34,328 nt of DNA from Candidatus Colicola equi (GTDB lineage: Bacteria; Bacteroidota; Bacteroidia; Bacteroidales; Paludibacteraceae). The stretch lies in assembly GCA_018066175.1 (NCBI GenBank), contig JAGHRV010000062.1, positions 1 through 34,328 on the forward strand, given 5' to 3'. The notes beneath the pieces were generated by a model that searched no databases, was not told where the DNA came from, and saw only the letters and a program-made list of their open reading frames with translations. Position numbers and translations under genes: made by a program. Positions 16,049-23,341 of the stretch are shown one piece after another (the stretch's first letter is position 1; each line of letters opens with the position of its first letter).

Positions 16049-16080
16049 CAAAGATACTGCTTTTTTTCCAATTATGCAAA
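16049..16080 (-). promoter_or_regulatory. Promoter of the SRD5A-OYE-SDR-lipoprotein unit
   Basis: On the minus strand TTTG (16077-16080), 20 nt, TATCTTTG (16049-16056). It lies back to back with the M3 peptidase promoter, with 4 bp between their -33 boxes. It is the only promoter I see for the five minus-strand genes down to the 11254 hairpin. Confidence 0.85.
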
Positions 16081-16084
16081 TTTT

Positions 16085-16116
16085 TTTGGCACTTTGCATT
16101 TTTTTTTGTAACTTTG
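16085..16116 (+). promoter_or_regulatory. Promoter of the M3 peptidase gene
   Basis: TTTG (16085-16088), 20 nt, TAACTTTG (16109-16116). The leader to the ATG is about 50 nt. The surrounding T-runs make the exact -33 position less certain. Confidence 0.75.
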
Positions 16117-16169
16117 CAGCATATTTCACGTCAAACATCATATTACAACATAAAAAAATCACATTAACA

Positions 16170-18311
16170 ATGAAGAAACTTACCATTATGGCCTTAGCCG
16201 TTAGTGCGCTTATGGGATGCGCCAAACAAAACCCTTTCTTCGAGTATGAGAATTGGACCACTCCTCATGGTACCTATCCATTTAACGAAATTCAGACTAA
16301 GCATTACAAACCTGCCTTTGAGGAAGGTATGAAGCGTGGTTTAGCCGATATTGATGCTATTGTCAATAACCCCGAGGCTCCTACCTTTGAGAATACCATC
16401 GAGGCTTACAACCGTTCCGGCAAGATGTTGGACGTAGTAGCTTCATGCTTCTTTAACTTAGCCTCCTCCGAGACCAATGAACAGATGCAGGAATTAGAGG
16501 TTGAACTCTCACCGATGCTCAGCGAGTACTCCACCGCTATTTTGCTCAATGAAGGTTTATTCCAACGTATTAAAGCCGTTTATGACCAGCGTGAGTCGTT
16601 GGATCTAAACCCCGAACAACGTAAACTATTGGAGGACGTATATGAAGGCTTTGCCGAGAACGGTGCTAACCTGGACGAAGCCGGCAAAGAGCAACTGCGC
16701 GAACTGACGATGCGTTTGAGCAACCTAACCACTCAGTATGGTCAAAATGTATTGAAAGCCACCAATGCTTGGACGTATGAGATTACGGACGAAAGCCAGT
16801 TGGATGGACTCAATGAGGATACCAAGGCTATTTTGAGAGGCATTGCCGAGAAGAATGGCAAGACCGGTTATATGCTGGACCTCAAACCAACCACGTATAT
16901 CCCGGTCATGGAAGACTGCAACACGCGCGCGCTACGCGAGATATTATATAAGGCATATAATACGCGTTGCATTGGTGGCGAGTATGACAACACCGCCCTC
17001 ATCGTGGAGATCGTTAATACACGTCTGCAGATGGCGCAACTATTCGGCAAACAAACCTACGCCGAGAAGTCGCTGCGTAAGACCTGTGCCGAAACGCAAG
17101 AGAACGTGATGAATTTCTTGGGTCAGTTGCGCGACGCATATGTGGCTCCGGCTAAGAACGAAGTGAAAGAACTGCAAGCATACGCTCAAACACTCGGCTT
17201 TGAAGGTGAACTCATGCCTTGGGATTGGTCGTATTATAGCAAGAAACTCAAGGATGCTAAATACAGTATCTCCAACGATATCCTGCGTCCTTACTTTGAG
17301 TTAGAGTCTGTTAAGCAAGGTGTGTTTGGCTTAGCCGAACGCTTATATGGTCTGCAGTTCGTCCGCAACAACGATATCCCGGTTTATCATCCGGAAGTAT
17401 CGGCTTATGATGTATTGGATGCCGAAGGCAATTTCTTAGCCGTTTATTATAGTGACTTCCATCCCCGTGATGGCAAGCGTGGCGGTGCATGGATGAATGA
17501 TTTCCAACCGCAGTATCTCAATGCTGACGGCACCGACCATCGTCCTCATATCGTCAATGTCATGAATATGACCCGTCCTGTTGTAACGGACTCTATCACC
17601 AAGCCTGCTCTACTCACCTATGACGAGGTAGAGACTTTCCTGCATGAGTTCGGTCATGCCCTGCATGGTATGCTCACTAAATGTCAGTATTCGGCGCTCA
17701 GTGGCACCAATGTACCGCGCGACTTCGTGGAACTGCCTTCTCAGTTCAATGAGAATTTCTTAGGCGAGAAAGAGTTCCTGGATACCTTTGCTAAACATTA
17801 CCAAACCAACCAGGCTATGCCGCAGGAGTTGATTGATAAGATTAAGGCGAGCACCAATTACCACGCTGCATACGCTTGCGTTCGTCAGTTATCCTTTGGT
17901 CTCTTAGATATGACTTGGCATACCCTGACTGCTCCCTTTGAGGTAACCGATGGCGATACCATCAATGCCGTTATTAACTTCTCTAACGAGGCTATGGAGT
18001 CTGTTCGCGTGATGCCTAATGTGGAAGGCACTCAGATGGCAACGGCCTTCACCCATATCTTCTCCGGAGGTTATGCAGCCGGTTATTACAGCTACAAGTG
18101 GAGCGAACTGCTGGATGCGGATGCTTTTGCACAATTCCAACAGGCTCAGCAAAAGAATGGCAGCATCTTTGATAAGGAGACAGCCGACCGCTGGCGCACC
18201 AATATACTGGAGAGAGGTAATACAGAGGAACCGATGGTGCTGTATCGTCGCTTCCGCGGAGGTGATCCAACTATCGATGCCCTACTCCGCCGCGATGGCC
18301 TGATTAAGTAA
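16170..18311 (+). CDS. dcp: M3-family metallopeptidase lipoprotein (Dcp/oligopeptidase type)
   Basis: A 713-residue zinc oligopeptidase. The signal peptide ends in lipobox LMGC (Cys17), so the enzyme is exported and lipidated, whereas E. coli Dcp is not. The zinc site is HEFGH (His492, Glu493, His496) with the third ligand Glu521 exactly 25 residues later in DFVELPSQ. The downstream GGYAAGYYSYKWSELLDADAF motif is typical of the family. The open frame continues upstream to 16041, but that part overlaps the promoter; ATG 16170 gives a perfect signal peptide. Such enzymes trim short peptides, here probably in the periplasm for nutrition. Confidence 0.93.
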   Translation: MKKLTIMALAVSALMGCAKQNPFFEYENWTTPHGTYPFNEIQTKHYKPAFEEGMKRGLADIDAIVNNPEAPTFENTIEAYNRSGKMLDVVASCFFNLASSETNEQMQELEVELSPMLSEYSTAILLNEGLFQRIKAVYDQRESLDLNPEQRKLLEDVYEGFAENGANLDEAGKEQLRELTMRLSNLTTQYGQNVLKATNAWTYEITDESQLDGLNEDTKAILRGIAEKNGKTGYMLDLKPTTYIPVMEDCNTRALREILYKAYNTRCIGGEYDNTALIVEIVNTRLQMAQLFGKQTYAEKSLRKTCAETQENVMNFLGQLRDAYVAPAKNEVKELQAYAQTLGFEGELMPWDWSYYSKKLKDAKYSISNDILRPYFELESVKQGVFGLAERLYGLQFVRNNDIPVYHPEVSAYDVLDAEGNFLAVYYSDFHPRDGKRGGAWMNDFQPQYLNADGTDHRPHIVNVMNMTRPVVTDSITKPALLTYDEVETFLHEFGHALHGMLTKCQYSALSGTNVPRDFVELPSQFNENFLGEKEFLDTFAKHYQTNQAMPQELIDKIKASTNYHAAYACVRQLSFGLLDMTWHTLTAPFEVTDGDTINAVINFSNEAMESVRVMPNVEGTQMATAFTHIFSGGYAAGYYSYKWSELLDADAFAQFQQAQQKNGSIFDKETADRWRTNILERGNTEEPMVLYRRFRGGDPTIDALLRRDGLIK

Positions 18312-18328
18312 GTGCTTCCGAGCACTCC
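18311..18328. repeat. Hairpin repeat, left copy flanking tRNA-Pro
   Basis: AGTGCT-TCCG-AGCACT forms a 6-bp hairpin directly after the M3 peptidase stop codon. A near-identical element (GTGCT-TAG-AGCAC, both followed by TCCA) lies at 18454-18470 on the other side of tRNA-Pro. The pair brackets the tRNA and the terminator. Confidence 0.6.
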
Positions 18329-18341
18329 AGAAAAATAAAAG

Positions 18342-18371
18342 CCGTAAGTGCAGATGCATTTACGGTTTTTT
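18342..18371. terminator. Bidirectional terminator between the M3 gene and tRNA-Pro
   Basis: CCGTAA (18342-18347) pairs with TTACGG (18360-18365). The stem continues inward through a G-U pair and TGC/GCA, then six Ts follow on the plus strand. On the minus strand the same stem is followed by a T-rich stretch, so it can also end the tRNA-Pro transcript. Confidence 0.8.
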
Positions 18372-18376
18372 GTGTG

Positions 18377-18450
18377 TCGGGAAGACAGGATTCGAACCTG
18401 CGACCACCTGGTCCCAAACCAGGCATTCTACCGGACTGAACTACTTCCCG
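18377..18450 (-). tRNA. tRNA-Pro, anticodon UGG
   Basis: Minus-strand cloverleaf with acceptor CGGGAAG/CTTCCCG, anticodon stem CCTGG/CCAGG around loop TTTGGGA (anticodon TGG), T loop TTCGAAT and discriminator A. CCA is not encoded. Its own promoter lies about 37 bp upstream. Confidence 0.95.
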
Positions 18451-18453
18451 ATG

Positions 18454-18470
18454 GTGCTTAGAGCACTCCA
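18454..18470. repeat. Hairpin repeat, right copy flanking tRNA-Pro
   Basis: GTGCT-TAG-AGCAC (18454-18466) followed by TCCA. In the tRNA-Pro precursor this forms a small hairpin 3 nt upstream of the mature 5' end. It matches the copy at 18311-18328 apart from loop changes. Confidence 0.6.
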
Positions 18471-18486
18471 AAATCAAATTCGACTG

Positions 18487-18517
18487 CAAAGGTACTACTT
18501 TTTTTTGATATGGCAAA
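18487..18517 (-). promoter_or_regulatory. Promoter of tRNA-Pro
   Basis: On the minus strand TTTG (18514-18517), 19 nt, TACCTTTG (18487-18494). The spacer is one base shorter than in the other promoters of the window. Confidence 0.85.
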
Positions 18518-18530
18518 ATTTTTTTGCATA

Positions 18531-18567
18531 AAAATGGCAACTTCGTGAAGAAAGTGCCATTTTTTTA
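18531..18567. terminator. Terminator at the end of the gyrA-cinA operon
   Basis: ATGGCA (18534-18539) pairs with TGCCAT (18555-18560), with a smaller CTTC/GAAG hairpin inside. Seven Ts follow on the plus strand and four or five on the minus strand. Its place downstream of cinA suggests it acts on the minus-strand operon and shields the tRNA-Pro promoter. Confidence 0.65.
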
Positions 18568-18622
18568 GGTCGAGGTATTGCATTTTTGTGAACAAGGCCG
18601 ATGTCTACCTTATTTAGGAAAA

Positions 18623-18678
18623 GTCAATTAGCCAATTAACCAATTAGGGATTAGCCAAATAGCCAATTAGTCAATTTT
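18623..18678. repeat. 8-bp tandem repeat (CCAATTAG) after cinA
   Basis: About seven copies of an 8-bp unit, consensus CCAATTAG, run from 18624 to the last codons of cinA, with one 7-bp copy in the middle. The cinA stop codon and its final residues lie within or beside the last unit. Confidence 0.8.
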
Positions 18679-19950
18679 TCTTAGGATACGGATTAGACCG
18701 AGGAGGGCTTTGGTGCAAGCACGGGCAGTAATTTGCTCCCTACTTACACTGGAAGCACCGGAAGCCCCTGAACCTAAATGGAAGCACTCAGCATAGGTGC
18801 CATCGGGTGTAGCCCAAGCCATCCAGACGGTGCCGACAGGCTTATCCGGAGTGCCTCCTGTAGGTCCAGCCACGCCACTAGTAGCAATAGCATAATCAGT
18901 GTGGGTTAAATTGCGAGCTCCTTCTGCCATACACCTTACCGTCTGTTCGCTAACCGCACCGTGCACTTCTAAAACCTCTGCAGGAACGCCCAAGACGTTT
19001 TGTTTGACGGAATTATCGTAAGCCACTACGCTGCCCCAATACCAAGCCGAACTGCCGGAATGAGCATTGAGTAGAGCTGCCAATCGTCCGCCTGTACAAC
19101 TCTCCGCCGTACTGATGGTTTGTCCCTTAGCCAAGAGCATCTGACCTAACACCAATTCCAACGGTTTATCTTCATCTACAACCAAATAATCCTGCACCAG
19201 TTCCTTGAGTTGATTCCATTGGTCGTCTAAGACATCGATGGCATCTTCATAGAGACTAAGACGCAAACGAATAGTGCCATCCTTAGGCAGATAGGCCAAA
19301 TGCAAGCAATCCGGCAGCGCATTCTCCCATTTCTCCAGTATGATAGCTAAACTGCTTTCGGCTATTCCACTCACCAACAAAGTGCGATGGGCAATCGTTT
19401 GTGCCATATCCGGCAACTGCTCCATTAACCACGGCAATACTTGCTCCTGCATACCAACCTGCATCTCATGAGGGACACCGGGGAGGGAGATTAAACGTTT
19501 AGCGTTTAGAGTTGAACGTTTAGCGTTTAGCGTGAAGGCCATGATGGGGGCAGAACCGACACGATTGGTGAGGACAGTGCAGTTCTCAGGCACCAGCCAC
19601 TGAGTAGCCGTGAGGCGATTGAGTACATCAGGACGGTTTTTATACAGTTCTCTCACATGCTTTTCCACCTGTTTAGACGGCACTAAACGCGTGTGGAAAT
19701 AGTCGCACAGCACTTTCTTAGTTATATCATCCTTGGTGGGACCCAGTCCGCCGGTTGTCAGCACGATATCGGCGCGATTGAACGCCTCGTCAAGGGCTGC
19801 CACTATATGTTCGGCATCATCATGTACGGACGTGATTTGTTTGAGCACTATACCGCGTTCATTCAGTCGCTGCGCCATCCAAGCCGAATTAGTATCTACG
19901 ACCTGACCGATGAGCAGTTCATCTCCGATGGTTATAATCTCACAGTTCAT
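18667..19950 (-). CDS. cinA: CinA family protein (NMN deamidase / nucleotide repair)
   Basis: A 427-residue two-domain protein. Residues 1-170 are a MoaB/MogA-like domain (IITIGDELLIGQVVDTNSAW, TTGGLGPTKDDIT). The C-terminal CinA domain begins near 270 with LLAKGQTISTAESCTGGRLAALL and contains TSGVAGPTGGTPDKPVGTVW. Family members deamidate nicotinamide mononucleotide and/or hydrolyse ADP-ribose. The segment before SLPGVPHEM contains two copies of a seven-residue TLNAKRS-type repeat encoded by a 21-bp DNA repeat; it looks like a recent in-frame expansion. The start overlaps the DUF3109 stop by 4 nt. Confidence 0.93.
   Translation of the reverse strand: MNCEIITIGDELLIGQVVDTNSAWMAQRLNERGIVLKQITSVHDDAEHIVAALDEAFNRADIVLTTGGLGPTKDDITKKVLCDYFHTRLVPSKQVEKHVRELYKNRPDVLNRLTATQWLVPENCTVLTNRVGSAPIMAFTLNAKRSTLNAKRLISLPGVPHEMQVGMQEQVLPWLMEQLPDMAQTIAHRTLLVSGIAESSLAIILEKWENALPDCLHLAYLPKDGTIRLRLSLYEDAIDVLDDQWNQLKELVQDYLVVDEDKPLELVLGQMLLAKGQTISTAESCTGGRLAALLNAHSGSSAWYWGSVVAYDNSVKQNVLGVPAEVLEVHGAVSEQTVRCMAEGARNLTHTDYAIATSGVAGPTGGTPDKPVGTVWMAWATPDGTYAECFHLGSGASGASSVSREQITARACTKALLGLIRILRKID
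19498..19537. repeat. In-frame 21-bp repeat inside cinA
   Basis: AACGTTTAGCGTTTAG occurs twice, 21 bp apart, each copy itself made of two GTTTAGC-like 7-bp units. It encodes the duplicated LNAKR peptide on the minus strand. The sequence resembles the short-unit repeats at gene ends elsewhere in this operon. Confidence 0.8.
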
Positions 19951-20528
19951 TGTTTACATTGTTTTTCCCATTCCGAAGCAGTCAGGCATAGTTCGTCATA
20001 CCATTCCTGACCAAAACGTCGAATGAGCGGTTCTTTTAGAAATTCATATAATCGGATGTGGTTCTTCTTGCCCAATACACGAGCACAATGGCATATATCC
20101 CAGCGGTGGTACTCCACCCCAACCTTGTCGCCTACTTGGGTGAGTCGCACAGGATAAAGGTGGCAGGAGATCGGTTTCTTGAACTTTATCTTGCCTGCAT
20201 TAAAGGCTTTTTCTATTAAGCAATAGCACCAGCCATTATGGTCGGTTCGCGCAAAGACGCAGTCTTTATCATTCACGATGGATGTAACTCTTTCCCCACT
20301 GGGGTCAAGGTATGATATGCCTTGCTGCTGCACTATGGCACGTGCCTCAGGCGTCATATCCGGCAGCAGAACAGGCAGAATCTGCTCTACCTCGCGGCAC
20401 TCCTCATCCGAAATAGGTGCTCCGGCATCGCCTTCAATGCAACAGCAACCGTGACAGGAGTCCAGGTTGCAGCAAAAGTCCTTCTCTAATATATCCAGAC
20501 TGACTAATGTATTTTGAATCAAGAACAT
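19947..20528 (-). CDS. DUF3109 family cysteine-rich protein
   Basis: A 193-residue protein recognised as DUF3109. Cysteines are arranged as C19-C20, C25, C28-C29-C30, C90, C101-x-C103, C122 and C146-x-C148, with His in CHLYP and CHC. The pattern recalls the YkgJ-type zinc or iron-sulfur binding proteins. No signal peptide is present, so it should act in the cytoplasm. Function unknown. Its start lies 10 nt inside the mntP gene and its stop overlaps cinA by 4 nt. Confidence 0.82.
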   Translation of the reverse strand: MFLIQNTLVSLDILEKDFCCNLDSCHGCCCIEGDAGAPISDEECREVEQILPVLLPDMTPEARAIVQQQGISYLDPSGERVTSIVNDKDCVFARTDHNGWCYCLIEKAFNAGKIKFKKPISCHLYPVRLTQVGDKVGVEYHRWDICHCARVLGKKNHIRLYEFLKEPLIRRFGQEWYDELCLTASEWEKQCKQ

Positions 20529-21085
20529 AAGCCTTCAATAAAAATCTTTGCACCTATTCCAATCAAGATAAGTCCGCCTATCAGTTCGACATTGAGGCGG
20601 AACTTACTGCCCACAAACACGCCAATCAGGTAACCGGCAAGGGAGAAAACAAACGAACTCAAAGCAATGATACTGATGCCGAGCCATAGACTATCCGGAT
20701 ACGGAATAAAAATAACCCCTGTAGCCAAGGCATCTATGCTGGTAGCAATGGCCAAGACGATTAGATTACGAGCAGACCAATCAACAGGCTTAGGCTCGTC
20801 TTTCTGGAATGATTCGTAAATCATCTTGCTTCCAATCCATCCCAACAAAGCCAACGCTATGATGCCGGCATAACGACTAAAGAAATTGCTAAAGAGCGTA
20901 CCGGCATAGTAACCGATTAGTGGCATGGCCCCTTGAAAGAGTCCAAAGAGAACCGCCATCAACCAAGGGTGCTGACGTTTAGCAAAGACCTCGTGGATAT
21001 CCACCACGAGACCTTGAGAGATACTGACGGCAAAACAGTCCATTGCCAGTCCAATCCCTATTAAGATAATAGACAGACTATCCAT
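20519..21085 (-). CDS. mntP: Manganese efflux pump MntP
   Basis: A 188-residue inner-membrane protein with six hydrophobic helices. The paired family motifs GIGLAMDCFAVSIS (Asp16) and IATSIDALATG carry the conserved intramembrane aspartates. It exports excess Mn2+. In Proteobacteria mntP often has an MntR site or yybP-ykoY riboswitch. Here it overlaps def by 1 nt and lies deep inside an operon, so no room for such a leader is seen. Constitutive expression with gyrA and def is the simplest reading. Confidence 0.93.
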   Translation of the reverse strand: MDSLSIILIGIGLAMDCFAVSISQGLVVDIHEVFAKRQHPWLMAVLFGLFQGAMPLIGYYAGTLFSNFFSRYAGIIALALLGWIGSKMIYESFQKDEPKPVDWSARNLIVLAIATSIDALATGVIFIPYPDSLWLGISIIALSSFVFSLAGYLIGVFVGSKFRLNVELIGGLILIGIGAKIFIEGLCS

Positions 21086-21633
21086 TAATGTTTATAACGA
21101 TAGCGAGCAACGGTCTTGCCCTTGGCTATATTCGTTAATTTAGTGCGCACAAACTGCTTGCGGATAGGCGAAATACGGTCGGTAAACACATGTCCCTCGA
21201 GGTGGTCGTACTCGTGCAAGACGATACGTGCCTTAAAGTCCGTGTAGGTATCTTCATGCCATTTGAAGTCGGCATCCTGATAACGAATAGTAATCGTCTT
21301 AGGACGCACTACATTCTCGCTAATGCCCGGTAAAGACAGACATCCTTCGCTATACGTAGATGTTTCATCACTTTCCTCTATAATCTCAGGATTGATAAAC
21401 ACTTGTTGGAAATCAGCGCAATCAGGATAGTCCTCTCCTAATTCCGAACCATCTACGATGAATAGTCGTTTACTGAGACCGACTTGCGGAGCAGCTAGAC
21501 CGCATCCTTCAGCCTGTATAAGGGTCTCCTGCATATCGGCAATGAGTTGCTTGACATCCATTTCGCCTTGTACCACCTCGTCTGTCTCTCGACGCAAGGC
21601 AGCTTGACCGTATAAGTAAATTGGTAAAATCAT
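21085..21633 (-). CDS. def: Peptide deformylase
   Basis: Removes the formyl group from nascent proteins. The 182-residue protein has all three family motifs: GCGLAAPQVG, EGCLSLPG (metal Cys) and LHEYDHLEG (metal His residues and catalytic Glu). The short insertion after motif 1 is common in Bacteroidetes. The start is 15 nt after the yqgF stop, separated by 7-bp tandem repeats. The stop overlaps the mntP start (TAATG on the minus strand). Confidence 0.96.
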   Translation of the reverse strand: MILPIYLYGQAALRRETDEVVQGEMDVKQLIADMQETLIQAEGCGLAAPQVGLSKRLFIVDGSELGEDYPDCADFQQVFINPEIIEESDETSTYSEGCLSLPGISENVVRPKTITIRYQDADFKWHEDTYTDFKARIVLHEYDHLEGHVFTDRISPIRKQFVRTKLTNIAKGKTVARYRYKH

Positions 21634-21636
21634 TTT

Positions 21637-21676
21637 TATTGCTAATTGCTAATTGCTAATTGATGATTGATGATTA
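21637..21676. repeat. 7-bp tandem repeat between def and yqgF
   Basis: Three copies of ATTGCTA are followed by two of ATTGATG and a decayed ATTAAGG, all in 7-bp register. The left part is intergenic; the right part encodes the last residues of YqgF (QSSISN). Confidence 0.85.
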
Positions 21677-22074
21677 AGGTAGTCTTCTAAGATGATGGTG
21701 GCAGCTATTTTATCCACGACGGCCTTGTCTTGACGTTGTTGGCGTTTCATTCCGCCATCAATCATAGCCCGATATGCCAAAACGGAGGTGAACCGTTCAT
21801 CATACTGAGTGAGTTTGATATGCGGGAAATGGTTAGTAAACCACCCCATGAAAGGCACAATATACTTGACGGATTCACTATCTTCTCCATTCATCTGAGT
21901 GGGTTTGCCAATCACCACCTCATCTATCTCTCCTTTTGCCAGTTCGGCAGTTAACCAGGCAGGTAAGTCCTTGGTTAACACGGTACAAAGAGGATTAGCT
22001 GTAATCCGAAGTACATCAGTTACAGCTAATCCCGTTCGTTTCTTACCGTAATCTATTGCTAAAACACGTGCCAC
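21649..22074 (-). CDS. yqgF: Pre-16S rRNA nuclease / RuvX (YqgF) family
   Basis: A 141-residue RNase H-fold nuclease. Visible are the first catalytic Asp in LAIDYGKKRTGLAVTD, the conserved VIGKPTQMNG, YDERFTS and the last acidic residue in AATIILEDYL. Family members mature the 5' end of 16S rRNA and/or resolve Holliday junctions. The final six residues are written by a 7-bp tandem repeat rather than by conserved sequence. It starts 2 nt after the TPR gene's stop. Confidence 0.93.
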   Translation of the reverse strand: MARVLAIDYGKKRTGLAVTDVLRITANPLCTVLTKDLPAWLTAELAKGEIDEVVIGKPTQMNGEDSESVKYIVPFMGWFTNHFPHIKLTQYDERFTSVLAYRAMIDGGMKRQQRQDKAVVDKIAATIILEDYLNHQSSISN

Positions 22075-22076
22075 AA

Positions 22077-23303
22077 TTACAGTGCCTCGTACTTATCCAT
22101 CATTCCCAGACGATAGTAGATGCTCTTAAGAGCACGCTCGCAGTCGTAGTTGTCAGGATTAATGCTGCGTGCTTTCTCAAACAAAGGCAGAGCCTCTTGG
22201 TAAGCAGCCTCAATCTGGTCCTTTACTGCCTGATAAGCAGCATCATCCAAGTAACCGGCCTCGTCATTGAGTTTCTTAGCCTTCTCAACAAATACATAGC
22301 CGTAGTTGGTGTATAAGTCAGCATTGTTAGGATCGATAGCCAAACCTTGTTTGAAGACCTCGATAGCCTCGTCGAACTTATACTGCATACTCAGGATAGA
22401 ACCTTTTGAGTTATAATACTGAGCCTGAGGATTTTGGGCAATAGCCTTATCGAGCAATGCAATAGCGTTGTCGTAGTCGTTAGCACCAACGTATGCGTTG
22501 ATACGTGTCTGAATGAAGCGTTCCTCTTGCGGGAAGAGTTCAATGCACTCATCCATAACGGCATAAGCCTTAGCACTATCTTTCAGATTCAAATAGCAGC
22601 TATAGAGGTACTCTCCGGCAGAAGCAGCCTTGTAGTCACCATGAACTAATTCCTGGAAGAGAACAATAGCGTCGTTGTATTTCTCGGCAGAATAAGCCAA
22701 TTGACCTGCGCTGAAGCGGATATCTTGGTAAACGGTATCGCGCACCATCTTGTTCTGCATCTTCTCATCCTGCATCATCGGCAGATTAGGTATGTCGGAA
22801 TACAGTTTATACAGCTCAAAAGTAGAAGCATAGTCCTGTTTCTCATAGAAAGAGCCGGCATAGCCTAATAGACCTTGGTTCTGGTAGTATTCCAGCATCT
22901 TATCGGCAATGCTCTTGCGGATAGAAACGTTCTTCTTATCCATCACCATGTTGCCCTTCTTATCCATAACGAGCACTTGCGCCAGTTCGTCAGCCTTGAG
23001 CCAATATTTATAACTCTCTTGCTGAGCCGCACCAACTACGTTGTAGTCAACCGCCTGACCCATATAAACCTTATTGAGTTCGGCATTAGCCTCATTATAC
23101 CCAATCAAACCGGCTACGTACCATGTATTCGCCAAGTCCTTGGTTTCGTCATTGGTCAATGCACCTTGGATGAGTTCACGCGCAGCAGCATAGTTAGCTC
23201 CTTCGCCATTAATCATACCTTGAACTTTCTTAACGTCCTGGATTTGACCCATGCCGGCAGCACTTATCAGCACCACTCCGGCCATTAAAAATAGTTTTTT
23301 CAT
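22077..23303 (-). CDS. Exported tetratricopeptide-repeat protein
   Basis: A 408-residue protein. Residues 1-19 form a signal peptide (MKKLFLMAGVVLISAAGMGQ, cleaved near AGM-GQ). At least six helix-turn-helix TPR-like units follow, clearest around 240-345 (YDNAIALLDKAIAQNPQAQYYNS and FDEAIEVFKQGLAIDPNNADLY). It is probably a periplasmic scaffold. No catalytic domain is seen, and its partners are unknown. It lies between gyrA and yqgF with only a 27-nt repeat-filled gap from gyrA. Confidence 0.85.
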   Translation of the reverse strand: MKKLFLMAGVVLISAAGMGQIQDVKKVQGMINGEGANYAAARELIQGALTNDETKDLANTWYVAGLIGYNEANAELNKVYMGQAVDYNVVGAAQQESYKYWLKADELAQVLVMDKKGNMVMDKKNVSIRKSIADKMLEYYQNQGLLGYAGSFYEKQDYASTFELYKLYSDIPNLPMMQDEKMQNKMVRDTVYQDIRFSAGQLAYSAEKYNDAIVLFQELVHGDYKAASAGEYLYSCYLNLKDSAKAYAVMDECIELFPQEERFIQTRINAYVGANDYDNAIALLDKAIAQNPQAQYYNSKGSILSMQYKFDEAIEVFKQGLAIDPNNADLYTNYGYVFVEKAKKLNDEAGYLDDAAYQAVKDQIEAAYQEALPLFEKARSINPDNYDCERALKSIYYRLGMMDKYEAL

Positions 23304-23306
23304 ATT

Positions 23307-23341
23307 GAATTATGAATTTTGAATTATGAATTATGAGTTTT
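23307..23341. repeat. 7-bp tandem repeat at the gyrA-TPR junction
   Basis: Five 7-bp units (GAATTAT, GAATTTT, GAATTAT, GAATTAT, GAGTTTT) fill the gap and extend into the last codons of gyrA. The gyrA stop codon at 23331-23333 lies inside the fourth unit. Confidence 0.85.

Noticed and set aside
16024..16071. Longer N-terminus for the SRD5A homologue
   Set aside because: The extra codons overlap its own promoter, and the shorter start aligns Glu57 with the animal enzymes.
20519..21090. Manganese riboswitch (yybP-ykoY) before mntP
   Set aside because: mntP overlaps def by 1 nt and no leader exists to hold one.
18623..23341. CRISPR array in the minus-strand operon region
   Set aside because: Repeat units are only 6-8 bp and directly adjacent, with no spacers and no cas genes.
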